Source: JADJPO01 sp046330955 (GTDB lineage: Bacteria > Actinomycetota > Actinomycetes > Actinomycetales > Kineosporiaceae). From it: DNA of 64,000 nucleotides. The stretch is from contig JAXLRT010000005.1 in assembly GCA_046330955.1 (NCBI GenBank), positions 124,001 through 188,000 of the forward strand. The letters run 5' to 3'. Shown here piece by piece: positions 27,085 through 35,803 of the stretch (positions are counted from its first letter, which is position 1; each line of letters starts with the position of its first letter). The position numbers were made by a program, and so were the translations under genes. The notes beneath the pieces are model-generated. The model saw only the letters and a list, made by a program, of their open reading frames with translations. It searched no databases and was not told the DNA's origin.

Positions 27085-27450
27085 ATGGAATCGTTGTCGC
27101 GTGTGCTCGAACCCATGTCGCATGGCTCACCCACGGTCATCGTCAGGTTGACCGGCGCGGATCTGTCTCTCTTCGAGGGCAAGCTGCTGCGCGCCAACTG
27201 CCACGATGTAAGCGTCGTCATGCCCGCACCTGGTCCGGAAGGGGACGACTCTTCCCCCGGCATCACGTTGACCATCCGGTCCCGCAGGGGGGCGGACGTC
27301 ATTCGGGGGATCTTGGCTGACTGCCTCGAATCCGGCGCTTCGTCCATCTCGCTCGAGGACCGCCTTCGGGGTATCACGGTGGTCGTCGCCAGTTCGCGCC
27401 AAGAGCCTGACGGATGCTGGAGGATCGTCAATTCCGTTCTCTGGTATTGA
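27085..27450 (+). CDS. hypothetical protein
   Basis: 121 residues from the ATG giving MESLSRVLEPM; an in-frame start further left at 27037 is possible. Not recognised. It alternates predicted strands and helices: PTVIVRLTGADLSLFEGKLL, DVSVVMPAPGPEGDDS, GITLTIRSRRGADVIRGILA and ISLEDRLRGITVVVASS. This would be compatible with a small alpha/beta fold, and an effector-associated or regulatory domain is conceivable but not supported by a motif. It sits between the two gmd copies, on the opposite strand. No strong ribosome binding site is visible. Confidence 0.5.
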   Translation: MESLSRVLEPMSHGSPTVIVRLTGADLSLFEGKLLRANCHDVSVVMPAPGPEGDDSSPGITLTIRSRRGADVIRGILADCLESGASSISLEDRLRGITVVVASSRQEPDGCWRIVNSVLWY

Positions 27451-27788
27451 CTCTCGTATCGGGACGTTCCGGGTGCCCCACGCCGCGGTGTCGTCGTCCG
27501 GGTAGTGGCGCAAGCCCCACGCGAGCCGACGGCTCATCGGGCTGGACTGAGCCTGCGGCCGGTGTTCAGCGAGCCACCGGTCACCCGCGAGCGTGTGGCC
27601 GGCGCCTCGGGGCAGCTCGCCCGCCTGGACCCGCCTGGCCGCCCTGCACCCGGCTTGACCGCGACCCCACCCGTCCCGACGACCCCAAGGACCCCGACCG
27701 GCCCGCGGAACCGGCGCCCCACCGAGCGACATCGGCCACCCGCTACACCACCACCGAATCCATGATCACCAGGCCACGTCGCAGCCGA
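27451..27788. other. 338-bp region without a recognisable gene
   Basis: High-GC stretch between the hypothetical gene and the end of the truncated gmd copy. Open frames on both strands are Pro/Arg/Gly-rich and look like noise. It may hold the recombination scar that removed the 3' two thirds of the second gmd, since the identity to the intact gene begins abruptly at 27822. Confidence 0.45.
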
Positions 27789-28145
27789 TCATGAACCGAA
27801 CACCCGCCGTGAAGGATCGAGGCCCATGCCGGTGGTCAGGCCGGTGAACTCGGGTTCGTCGAAGGAGACCCGGACGTGGGACTGTGCGGCGAGGTTGTAG
27901 ACCTCGTCGGGTCCGATCTTCTCCAGCAGGGTGACCAGGCGGCTGGCGTCGGTCAGGTCGGCGTAGTGCAGGAACAGGCGGGTGTCGGCGTCGTGGGGGT
28001 CGGTGTAGAGGTGGTCGATCCGGGCCGTGTTGAAACCGGAGGCCCGCCGGATCAGCCCGTGGACCTCGTAGCCCTTCTCCAGCAACAACTCCGCCAGGTA
28101 CGACCCATCCTGACCCGTGATCCCCGTAATCAATGCCCGCTTCAC
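27789..28145 (-). pseudogene. truncated second copy of gmd (5' third only)
   Basis: The first 108 codons match the intact gmd gene (26525-26848) with only two base differences in 324 bp, both silent and both within 20 bp of the start. At codon 108 (GMG) the match stops and a 10-codon unrelated tail follows to a stop. The fragment keeps the NAD-binding GITGQDGSYLAEL but lacks the catalytic Y-x3-K and the substrate domain, so it cannot be an enzyme. It starts with the same GTG. The region upstream has diverged from that of the intact copy. Confidence 0.88.
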
Positions 28146-28312
28146 CGTGCTGACATCCCCCCACCGTATGGCGACCTAAGATCGCAACTTTGGGTTGATC
28201 TAGATAAAGCCGAGAGTGACGAAGCGGGCGCAATCTACCCAGATAGGCCGAACGACCGAGGCGCGTTCCGCCGTTCTGTGGAGGCTCTCGGCTGCTGCAG
28301 GTGACTCCCGGC

Positions 28313-29293
28313 TCAGCCCTCGGGGATCGCTCCCCCGCCGAAGGTGTCGGGGGTGGGTGCGGCCTTCGGGAGCCAACTCTCATCCCGCGGGCCGCGGAGG
28401 TGATGCATCCTCACGGGGTCGGAGACGCGTTCGCCCGAGTCGGTGACCAGATTGCCGTCGTGAGGAACGAGGTGGATCTGCGATACGACGTCGGTGCCCC
28501 ACGGGAGGGCGATGTCGGCGTCGAGGTGCTCGCCCACATCGGCCGCTGTGTTCATGGCCAAGCGCTTCAGGTTCTTGCGACCGGACTCGCTCGTGGCCCG
28601 TAGGACATAACAACCCATCGTGCGTGACTCCAACGGCCCTCCGAAGAAGTTGCCGACGTTGGCCGCGATCGATGTCGTGCTGGTGGCGACGAACTGCACG
28701 ACGGCGTAGTACTCGCCGTCTGCCACGGGGTGATCGTTCGGCACGGTCATGAGACGGCAGACCAGGAAGTGGTCTTCGGCATCGGCAGCGGACACACCGG
28801 TCGCGCTGAACTCGAGCTCAGGGCCCGTACCGACCAGCACCGGGCTCAGCTGGCTGATGCGGATCCCTACCGGAGGATGTGGCGGCGGAACGGGTTGGGG
28901 AGTGCTGCTGGGTTCCTCGCTCGGGCGGGGTTCGGTCGAGCCCGCAGGGGGCGCGGGGGTTGGCGTCGTCCCCCGTGACGGAGGGGGTGTGATTGAGGGG
29001 CGGGGGATCGGAGGGCTGCCTGTCGACCGGGTGGGACGTGGGACGGGCGTGGATCCACGCCTCGGTGGCGACGAGGCGCTGGGGGCGGTCGTGGGCGACG
29101 GCTTCGTGGTGGAGGCACCCCGGTTCGGTGCCGAAGTGGGGGCGGGGCCAGGGGCTACGGGAGCGTTCCGGCCTGGATCTGGAGCGGTTGCCGCTGGCAC
29201 CTCACAGCCGGTCAGACCGCTGAGAGCGATGGCGAAGGCGAAGGCGATAGGCACCGGTCGCCTTCGCCCGGGCTGTGAGGGAATGTCCTCCAT
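28313..29293 (-). CDS. lipoprotein, Pro/Thr/Ser-rich linker, unknown domain
   Basis: 326 residues. The signal peptide ends in the lipobox ALSGLTGCEVP with Cys near residue 30, predicting a lipid-anchored protein on the outside of the membrane. A long Pro/Thr/Ser-rich linker (about 32-145) leads to a folded domain of about 180 residues starting VGIRISQLSPVLVGTGP and containing EDHFLVCRLMTVPN and MGCYVLRATSESGRKNL. The domain is not recognised. ATG start with GGGAGGA about 9 nt upstream. It diverges from the membrane-protein gene at 29463; the shared gap of 169 bp probably holds both promoters. Confidence 0.8.
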   Translation of the reverse strand: MEDIPSQPGRRRPVPIAFAFAIALSGLTGCEVPAATAPDPGRNAPVAPGPAPTSAPNRGASTTKPSPTTAPSASSPPRRGSTPVPRPTRSTGSPPIPRPSITPPPSRGTTPTPAPPAGSTEPRPSEEPSSTPQPVPPPHPPVGIRISQLSPVLVGTGPELEFSATGVSAADAEDHFLVCRLMTVPNDHPVADGEYYAVVQFVATSTTSIAANVGNFFGGPLESRTMGCYVLRATSESGRKNLKRLAMNTAADVGEHLDADIALPWGTDVVSQIHLVPHDGNLVTDSGERVSDPVRMHHLRGPRDESWLPKAAPTPDTFGGGAIPEG

Positions 29294-29462
29294 GCTGATC
29301 GTCCTCCCTGATTATCGGCTCGCTGGGCAGCGGTGCGGTACATCGGGATCAACGGTGTCGAGTCATGAATCGCACGATCGGCTGAACCCTACCGGCCGAA
29401 ATCGGTTCAGAAAAGCAACTAGTGTGCGTGATCAATTCTTCTTGCGAGTGAGAGCGGATCGC

Positions 29463-30380
29463 ATGGCAAAGCTGCTCGGTGAGTTGTGGCGCAATATCCG
29501 AATACGCGCAGTGAGCAAAGAGCTGATTGCGGTCCTGGTGGTGACAATCCCCGCGATATCCTATTCGCTGCTGTATATCGCATATTTTCAGTTCTACTCC
29601 TTCTTCGGGCTCCGACCGGCTGATGTCGGTTTGGATCGGACGCGCCTGTTGCAGGAGTCGCTGCTCGGGCCCTTCGTGTTCCCCCTGGGGGAGATGGCCG
29701 TCCATCTGCGGCAGGTTCTGCTGGCGCTGGCGGCACTCGCGGTGATGTCGGCCATCGGCGGCGTCGGTAACGGGCTGCGCGGTGCGTCGGCCGTGCGCGA
29801 GGCGGCAGCCGGGGCTGCCCTGGGGTTGGCCATGATCTGGCTTGCCAGCACGGCGTATGGCTACGGATTCGTTCTCGTGGAGGCGAATCGGCTGGGGAAT
29901 GAGGTGTTCGAACGCGGGCGCGTGCTGCCGTCGCTGGTGCTGCACGACCCATCGACCGGCTTGAACATGCCGCTCATCGACATCCAGGCGCTGCCGGCGC
30001 GGGTGGTCGCACTCGACGGTGGAGCAATTCACATGGTCACTGCGCCATCAGCTGTGGCCACCTCGCCGGTCACCGGTTCCGAAGGAGCCACCGCTGCGAC
30101 CGCCCCAGCGCCGTCGGCCACCCCAGGGGCTACCGCCGAGCCAGAGCCGACGGCGCCACCACAAGCGCCAGTGCCGGATCAGGAGTTCTTTCCCGATTGT
30201 TTGATCTATCTCGGGCGTACCGAGAAGACGTACGTGCTCTTTGACGTACGCTACGAAAAAGTCGTACAGGTCTTCTCGGACAGCGCGCTGCTGACGGTCG
30301 CGCCGCGGGCAGCCGACTACGAAGGAGAGCACCTGCCGAGTCGGTGTACAGACAATGCGGGAAACATCACGCCAAATTGA
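29463..30380 (+). CDS. membrane protein with extracytoplasmic Pro/Ala/Thr-rich segment
   Basis: 305 residues from ATG 29463; in-frame GTG codons at 29424 and 29448 could extend it slightly. Three hydrophobic stretches are visible: ELIAVLVVTIPAISYSLLYI, LALAALAVMSAIGGVG and AGAALGLAMIWLASTAYGYGF. A soluble part follows with an Ala/Pro/Thr linker (near 205-250) and a compact end, CLIYLGRTEKTYVLFDVRYEKVVQ. No known family. The short gap to the next gene on the same strand and the divergent lipoprotein suggest a small group of envelope proteins. Confidence 0.7.
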   Translation: MAKLLGELWRNIRIRAVSKELIAVLVVTIPAISYSLLYIAYFQFYSFFGLRPADVGLDRTRLLQESLLGPFVFPLGEMAVHLRQVLLALAALAVMSAIGGVGNGLRGASAVREAAAGAALGLAMIWLASTAYGYGFVLVEANRLGNEVFERGRVLPSLVLHDPSTGLNMPLIDIQALPARVVALDGGAIHMVTAPSAVATSPVTGSEGATAATAPAPSATPGATAEPEPTAPPQAPVPDQEFFPDCLIYLGRTEKTYVLFDVRYEKVVQVFSDSALLTVAPRAADYEGEHLPSRCTDNAGNITPN

Positions 30381-30575
30381 TCCGGATCGCGCGGCCTTCG
30401 GTGCGATGTTGGGGCTTGGCTCGAAACTCACAGTCGAGGCGTCAGCCGGGAGGGACATCGCCGCACCGTCGCCCCGGATGTATGGTGGCGGATCTGACGC
30501 TAGGTAAGTGTCGATTAATTAGAGTGTTGGACGGGCGGTTCCGATGAATCAGTCGTATGTTCGAACTCTCGAGCC

Positions 30576-31619
30576 ATGACCCAGCGGATGCCGTCGGACC
30601 GTTCGTGGCCTTGGCTTCGCCGATTGGGCATCGGCGCGCTGGGTGCCGTTCTGCTGGTGGTCTCGAGCGGGCTTGCCCCATCGGTACGATGGGCGTCAGG
30701 CACGGCCAGGGCGGTGGTCACCCTCGACGCCGAATCGTTCGACGCCGAATATGCAGCTGTCCTGGCCGCCACTCGCGCTGCCGAGCCAAGGGGCTGGAGC
30801 CGTGTGTCGCGCCGGAGCGTCAACGGTCTGCTCGAGGTCTGGACGGCGATGTACGACCCGGGCCCCCAACTGTCGCTGAAGGCGGCTCAGTCGCCAGGGC
30901 TGGTGCCCCCGGTCGTGACCAAGACCGGAGTCGGATACTGGGCCGGTGCCGTCGACGGTCGCACGGTCACCGCGGCCATGCTGGCGCTGCTCGGGCGTCA
31001 GCCCAGTTCCTTCATCGCCACGCCCGATCCGTCGGCAGATGCCGCGCTCGCGGTAGACACCGAGCGCCCCTCCACCGTGACCCTCTCGGTCGCGTCGGGT
31101 GGTTCCTTCGTGAGGGCAACGCGTCAGGACGAGCTGGACGGTTCGCGCACCTACGACCTCTACGAGACGAGCCCCAACGCCGCTCTGCCCTACCGGTACG
31201 CCATCCGGGTCGATCCCGCTGGACGGCTCGAACACGTACTGGCTGACAACGCCTTCGACGACCAGTTCTGGTCGGAATCCATCTCATACGGGCCACAGCA
31301 CCTCGTCGTCCCCCGGGCCGACCAGCTCGTGACTCGGGCTGAACTCGCGAGAGCGAGAGAGGCACTCGCCTTGCCGACCACCGTGCGCGCGGCGGCAAGA
31401 AGCATCGCGGCCCATGCGGCGGCCGCGGCGCGCAGAGCCAAGCGCTCTCCGACCGTTGTCGACATCCGCCGGGAGGCGCGGCTGCCGGTGGGCATTCCCG
31501 TGCGCGTCACCGTTCTGACAGTCAGAAACGGGGTGCGAGTGCGCGCGACCAACCCCTTCACCACCACGGTTTCGAGAGTCAACGTGATACTGGTCAACCA
31601 GCGCATTGTGCTGTCCTAG
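30576..31619 (+). CDS. secreted or membrane-anchored protein, unknown
   Basis: 347 residues with an N-terminal signal or anchor, WLRRLGIGALGAVLLVVSSG, at about 13-32. The mature part begins with strand/helix text, AVVTLDAESFDAEYAAVLAA, and contains YDLYETSPNAALPYRYAIRVD, which resembles folds of actinobacterial lipoproteins that bind hydrophobic ligands, though this is only an impression. An Ala/Arg-rich helix (about 275-305) and a basic strand-rich end follow. No catalytic motif. No clear ribosome binding site at the ATG, so the start is uncertain. It is preceded by a 195-bp gap with nothing recognised. Confidence 0.65.
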   Translation: MTQRMPSDRSWPWLRRLGIGALGAVLLVVSSGLAPSVRWASGTARAVVTLDAESFDAEYAAVLAATRAAEPRGWSRVSRRSVNGLLEVWTAMYDPGPQLSLKAAQSPGLVPPVVTKTGVGYWAGAVDGRTVTAAMLALLGRQPSSFIATPDPSADAALAVDTERPSTVTLSVASGGSFVRATRQDELDGSRTYDLYETSPNAALPYRYAIRVDPAGRLEHVLADNAFDDQFWSESISYGPQHLVVPRADQLVTRAELARAREALALPTTVRAAARSIAAHAAAAARRAKRSPTVVDIRREARLPVGIPVRVTVLTVRNGVRVRATNPFTTTVSRVNVILVNQRIVLS

Positions 31620-31697
31620 ACGGTATGGGGGCACGGGCTGGGGCCTCGACCTTGCTCACCTCGACCCGGCGAGCCTGAGCGCACGTGGGGAGTCCAC

Positions 31698-32162
31698 ATG
31701 CCGACCATGACCTTTACCGTCGAGACCTACACCGTGGTGACCAGCCAGTCCGGTACCGCCTCGTCCGGCTCCTGGCGGGTGATCACGATGATCAGCCCCG
31801 ATCTGTCCCACGGCATCAGGAATCGTGCCTCGGTCTACTTCTTCGAGGCACCCGCATCCACCGGGGTGGTGACCAACGTCGACCAGCCCAACTACAACGG
31901 TCTGAGCGTCTACGCCTACGGGCGCAAGGAGGACTTCGCCACCTGGTACGACCTGTTGCGCAACGAGAAGCCGTTGAGCTTCGTGTGTGCCTACGACGGG
32001 GCGGACTTCGACCCGAGTCAAGCCACGAGGTCGATCTATTGGTTCCAGCTCTTCACCGGTCAACAGGAACCGCCGGGTGAGGGTCCCGAGGGAGCCGCCA
32101 CAGCGCTGCGACTCGTGGCTCTGGAACGGAGTGCCCGACTGAGTGATCGCAAGGAGGAATGA
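31698..32162 (+). CDS. hypothetical protein
   Basis: 154 residues, not recognised. Mostly beta-strand-like (MTFTVETYTVVTSQSG, SWRVITMISPDLSHG, ASVYFFEAPAST, LSVYAYGRKEDFATWYDLL, LSFVCAYDGADFDP) with a variable charged tail. No signal peptide or membrane helix, so likely cytoplasmic or a structural domain. GGGGAG lies about 6 nt before the ATG, supporting the start. It follows the secreted protein gene by 78 bp on the same strand and is itself followed by a series of hairpins. Confidence 0.65.
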   Translation: MPTMTFTVETYTVVTSQSGTASSGSWRVITMISPDLSHGIRNRASVYFFEAPASTGVVTNVDQPNYNGLSVYAYGRKEDFATWYDLLRNEKPLSFVCAYDGADFDPSQATRSIYWFQLFTGQQEPPGEGPEGAATALRLVALERSARLSDRKEE

Positions 32163-32223
32163 TTCTGCTCGCGAAGGTCGAACGCCTCGGGGAATCATCC
32201 GACGATCCGAGGATTTGAACTCA

Positions 32224-32262
32224 GTGAGTTCCGGGGGAAGCGTGTGGCTTCCCCGGACTCAC
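32224..32262. terminator. strong imperfect hairpin, candidate terminator
   Basis: Arms at 32224-32240 and 32248-32262 pair as GTGAGT, CCGGGG and AAG blocks with two single-base bulges and a 7-nt loop. Located 61 bp after the stop of the gene ending at 32162. No T-tract follows, so a Rho-independent terminator of the canonical type is not proven. Confidence 0.5.
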
Positions 32263-32271
32263 CGCGCAAGC

Positions 32272-32320
32272 GCGTCGCCCGAACGATCGGGTCCCTCCAG
32301 ACCGATCGTTCGGGCGACGC
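32272..32320. terminator. perfect 19-bp inverted repeat hairpin
   Basis: Arms 32272-32290 and 32302-32320 are exact reverse complements (GCGTCGCCCGAACGATCGG and its complement) around an 11-nt loop. Very stable, and only 9 bp from the previous hairpin. Likely a transcription terminator or an RNA-processing structure in the long gap between two operons. Confidence 0.6.
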
Positions 32321-32381
32321 TGTGTCCACGGCTGCGGGCACTCGCGCGCGGGATGCGCGAGGTGCCGCATTCGACGATGTC

Positions 32382-32412
32382 AGGTGCTGCCTTCCCCTCC
32401 GAGACAGCACCT
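32382..32412. other. third hairpin in the same gap
   Basis: AGGTGCTG at 32382-32389 and its complement CAGCACCT at 32405-32412 with a 15-nt loop. Weaker than the two before it. The 555-bp gap 32163-32717 contains no credible protein gene; with three hairpins in about 190 bp, a noncoding RNA is possible. Confidence 0.35.
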
Positions 32413-32717
32413 CTGATCCGTCTCGGGGGACGACGACACGATCAGTTCCCACCATCGCGTCATCGAGCTGGACATCACCTCGTCGAATACCCGGGCCTCA
32501 TCGTCGGCGCGAGCCGCTGAATGGCTGAATTTTATGAGCGCAAGGAGCCCTATCAGCAATGCGCCGAACCATCTGTCGAGGAACTGTCACGCTTTTCTCG
32601 GCCGGCCCCGCAGCGCCAAGGTCCACCGGCGCGGGATAGCTTCACGACAGATCAGTGACACCGTTGGCAGCTACCCTGAGCGGGGGGGACGAATCCGAGG
32701 GGGCGAGGCGCAAGACC

Positions 32718-33668
32718 ATGAGCGTCGAACGACTTCACGCCGACCTGATTCGGCTGCGCTCCGGTGCCGGACTTCAGACGCCGGCCGTGCGCGAGCGCGT
32801 CGGCGCCGCGCTGCGCGAGGCCTGCGGGGTGCTGCCCACCGATGCAGATGCCGTGGTCCGGGCGAAGGTGTCCGAGACCGTCATGGCCCACATCGGACGC
32901 TTGACCCCGGACGACGCGCGCGCCGTCCGGGCGGCCCTCAACCTCGACCCCGAGTTCCGGTCGCGGTTCATCAAGGGCCGCATGGCGGCGCTGGCCGCGG
33001 CCATCGATCGCGACCCGCGCACCGCCCTGCGCCGGGTCGACGACGCCTTCCACCTGCTCGCCGAACTTCTCGATGCCACGCCGACCGCCCACCGCCCGAG
33101 CTCGCGGTTCGCGCCCGGCGGCTGGTTCTTCGATGCCCTGCGCTCGACCCTGGAGATCGACGGCGACCGGTTGCGCCTCACCGAGCAACGTCGCATCACC
33201 GCCACCGAGAACCTGCAGCGGATCACGGTCGGCTGGAGCACCGAGCGCACCGCCGAGTACGACGCCGCCTTCGGCGTGGAACTGCTCGACGGTGGCGAGC
33301 TGGTGCCCGACCCCGAGCGCATCAAGGATGGCACCTGGGTCGGCGAGGTCCACCTGCCCGCCCCGCTGGCCCCCGGGCAGAGCCACGACTTCTGCACCCG
33401 CGTCACCCAGACCGGGCGGATGGAGCCCTATTACATCGTGACGCCGTTCCGGCGGACCGAGCTCTTCGAGGTGAGGGTGATCTTCGCCGCCGGGCCGGCG
33501 CCCACCCGCGCGTGGCGCATCGTCGCGGAACCCGCGCGGTTCGCCGACGAGTTGAACCCCGATCGCGAGGTACTCGAGATCGATGCCGCGGGGGAATTGA
33601 CCTCCTCGTTCGAGCAACTCGACATCGGGCTCAGCTATGGCCTGCGCTGGTCGGTGAGTGGATCGTGA
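32718..33668 (+). CDS. first gene of putative conflict operon: helical domain plus beta-rich C-terminus
   Basis: 316 residues. The N-terminal helical domain (about 1-120) has LHADLIRLRSGAGLQTPAVR, then ALREACGV, VRAKVSETVMAHIGRL and DPRTALRRVDDAFHLLAELL; similar helical modules recur at the N-terminus of actinobacterial proteins in predicted signalling or conflict operons (recalled, unchecked). The C-terminal half is strand-rich and ends with SFEQLDIGLSYGLRWSV. No catalytic site is visible, so a sensor or adaptor role is inferred. Start at the ATG giving MSVERLHADL; an in-frame ATG at 32655 is less likely. Its stop overlaps the GTG of the next gene. Confidence 0.75.
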   Translation: MSVERLHADLIRLRSGAGLQTPAVRERVGAALREACGVLPTDADAVVRAKVSETVMAHIGRLTPDDARAVRAALNLDPEFRSRFIKGRMAALAAAIDRDPRTALRRVDDAFHLLAELLDATPTAHRPSSRFAPGGWFFDALRSTLEIDGDRLRLTEQRRITATENLQRITVGWSTERTAEYDAAFGVELLDGGELVPDPERIKDGTWVGEVHLPAPLAPGQSHDFCTRVTQTGRMEPYYIVTPFRRTELFEVRVIFAAGPAPTRAWRIVAEPARFADELNPDREVLEIDAAGELTSSFEQLDIGLSYGLRWSVSGS

Positions 33669-35803
33669 CCGCCGGGCCCGCAGACGACCTGGTGCGGGCC
33701 GGCACGCCGACCTGGCAGCAGTGTCGCGAACTCGCCGCGGCCCTGCGGCACACCGAGCGCGCTGCCCGGGTGCGCGCATCGCTCCGGCCTCGTGGGATGA
33801 GCGGGCTGTGGCGTGCCCGAGCCCCGGTTGCGGTGCAGCTGTGGGTGGCCGGAACCCAGGGGCGGCTGGTGCGCCCACGCCGCACCTCGCCCTCGTTCGC
33901 CGTGATCGAGGCCCCCTGGAACCGGCGGCGGGCGTTCTCGTCGGATCGCCGGACCCGATGGATCGCCGCCCTCGATCGGGCCTGGGACCATCTCGTCTTC
34001 GGTGGCGTGCCCGTCGTGCTGATGGGGTGTGCCGTGATCGTGCTGGGGTTGCGCCCGCACCATCCGACGCATCGGCTGGCGGCGTTGCTCTTGGCGACCT
34101 GTGCCCTGGCGTGGGTGGCGTTCGGGCTGCTGGCCTGGCTGGCGCGTGAACTCGTCGATGGGGTACGCAGTTCGCGCGCCGACCCCATGGCAGCCGCCTC
34201 GGCCAGCGCCGTCGCCACCTCCTGGACCGTGGTGGTGTTCCACGCCGCGACCGACGCCGAAGCCACTCTGCTGCTGCAGGAATCGCTGGATCGGATCGAG
34301 GCGCTGTGGGGGGCGTTGCCGCCCCGCGGGGATGACCTGCGCCCTTCGCGGCGGGTCGTCCTGCTGGACGGGATCACCACCGACCTTGCCGAGCCGATCG
34401 TCCTGGCCCACCCCGAGGCGTTGATGCATCGCCCGCACTGGCGCCCGCCGATCGTGATGATCGGCAGCGCCGACCTCGACGCCCGTCCGCCGCGGCAACT
34501 GGTCGGGGCAGAGGGCATCGGGCTGCTGCTGTTCGCCGTGGTCACCGTCCTCCTGGTGCTGGCCCAGCTCGTCTCGAACGAGGAGGCCGCCGCCGCGCGC
34601 CTCGCCGGGACGCCGGGGGGATTGACCAGCTACGGCACGGCGCTGATGTGGTTGGTCGAGCGGCTGTTGTGGCTCGGTCAGGACGACGACCCGGTTCCGC
34701 TGCTGGCTCGTACCCAGGTATGGGGCTGGCTGCTTCGCATACTGGGACTGGTCGTTCTGGCAGCCGTCGTCACGGCGGTGTTGCTCACGATCCGCAAGAA
34801 CAAGGCGGTCCAGGAGGCCTTTGAGGACGACCTGTCGCGCGCGGAGTTGGCATTGCGGCCCACGCTCGCGATCGTCACCGCCCTGACGGAAGAGTTCGCC
34901 GCCGTCCAGGCCCTGCTGGAGGACGCCCGGCCGGGGCGCGTCGCGGGGGACGGCCTGCAGTACCTGCTGGGCCGCCTGCCCAGTGCCGACCCTGCCCGTG
35001 CCCATCCCGTGGTGGTGGTGCGACAGGTCGACGCCGGCAACAGCGTGGCGGCCGCCGTGACCACCCACCTGGTGCGCAGCTACCCCACGGTCAACCACGT
35101 GCTGATGTGCGGCATCGCGTGCGGCGTGCCCCGCCCCGAGGACCCCGCGCGGCACGTCCGGCTCGGTGACATCGTCGCCGCCACCTGGGGCGTGGTCGCC
35201 TACGACCATGTCGACGACCTGCCCGAGGGCGCCCGGCTGCGCGACCCGCAGCATGCGCCGTCCCCGCTGCTCGTGGCGGCCGCTCAGACCTTGGAGGTCG
35301 AGCAGACGCGGGGCCGCCGGCCGTGGCAACCGGTGATCGAGGACGCCGTCGCGCGGTTGCTCCGCGACGGGGGCGACCGTGCAGCGCAGTTCGCGCGGCC
35401 GCCGGAGGAGACCGACGTGATCCGCCGCGAGGACGGCACGACCGTGCCACACCCGCCGCGGGCCGCGGGTGATCACGAGGGCGGGGTGTCGACAGCCCAC
35501 CTGGGGCGGATCGGTGCCGCGGATCGGTCGCTGCGCAACGCCGCCAGCCGCCAGGCGTTGGCCGACCGGTACAGCCTGTTGGCCTTCGAGATGGAGGCCT
35601 TCGGCGTCGCGACCGCCGCCCTGGCCCACGGCGTGGGGTGGCTGGCGGTGCGGGGCATCAGCGACTACGGCGACTCGGGCACCGACGGGCGGTGGCGCCA
35701 CCACGCCGCCCTGGTCGCGGCGGCCTATACGCGTTGCCTGCTCGCGCAGATCTCCCCGCTGCGGCCGCGCGGTGGGCAGCCGCTCGGGGACGCCGTCCGG
35801 TGA
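33665..35803 (+). CDS. membrane-anchored protein with nucleoside phosphorylase (MTAN/PNP)-like domain
   Basis: 712 residues. Hydrophobic helices lie near 111-130, 136-160, 284-302 and 354-376, with a soluble insert of about 120 residues between the second and third. From about 398 to 700 comes a domain of the purine/MTA-SAH nucleosidase fold: LAIVTALTEEFAAVQALL at its start, HVLMCGIACGVP near 478-489, RLGDIVAATWGVVAYDHV, then FEMEAFGVATAAL with the M-E pair near 642-644, and VRGISDYGDSG with the catalytic-type Asp at about 667. Both the ribose-binding Glu and the Asp are kept, so cleavage of a nucleoside or NAD-derived ligand at the membrane is plausible. Fused membrane anchors are unusual for housekeeping enzymes. 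GTG start and stop both overlap neighbours. Confidence 0.82.
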   Translation: MTAGPADDLVRAGTPTWQQCRELAAALRHTERAARVRASLRPRGMSGLWRARAPVAVQLWVAGTQGRLVRPRRTSPSFAVIEAPWNRRRAFSSDRRTRWIAALDRAWDHLVFGGVPVVLMGCAVIVLGLRPHHPTHRLAALLLATCALAWVAFGLLAWLARELVDGVRSSRADPMAAASASAVATSWTVVVFHAATDAEATLLLQESLDRIEALWGALPPRGDDLRPSRRVVLLDGITTDLAEPIVLAHPEALMHRPHWRPPIVMIGSADLDARPPRQLVGAEGIGLLLFAVVTVLLVLAQLVSNEEAAAARLAGTPGGLTSYGTALMWLVERLLWLGQDDDPVPLLARTQVWGWLLRILGLVVLAAVVTAVLLTIRKNKAVQEAFEDDLSRAELALRPTLAIVTALTEEFAAVQALLEDARPGRVAGDGLQYLLGRLPSADPARAHPVVVVRQVDAGNSVAAAVTTHLVRSYPTVNHVLMCGIACGVPRPEDPARHVRLGDIVAATWGVVAYDHVDDLPEGARLRDPQHAPSPLLVAAAQTLEVEQTRGRRPWQPVIEDAVARLLRDGGDRAAQFARPPEETDVIRREDGTTVPHPPRAAGDHEGGVSTAHLGRIGAADRSLRNAASRQALADRYSLLAFEMEAFGVATAALAHGVGWLAVRGISDYGDSGTDGRWRHHAALVAAAYTRCLLAQISPLRPRGGQPLGDAVR

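Noticed and set aside
32205..32230. GGATTTGAACTCAG, resembling a tRNA T-arm on the minus strand
   Set aside because: The T-stem does not pair and no acceptor, D or anticodon arm can be built around it, so no tRNA or tRNA fragment can be supported.
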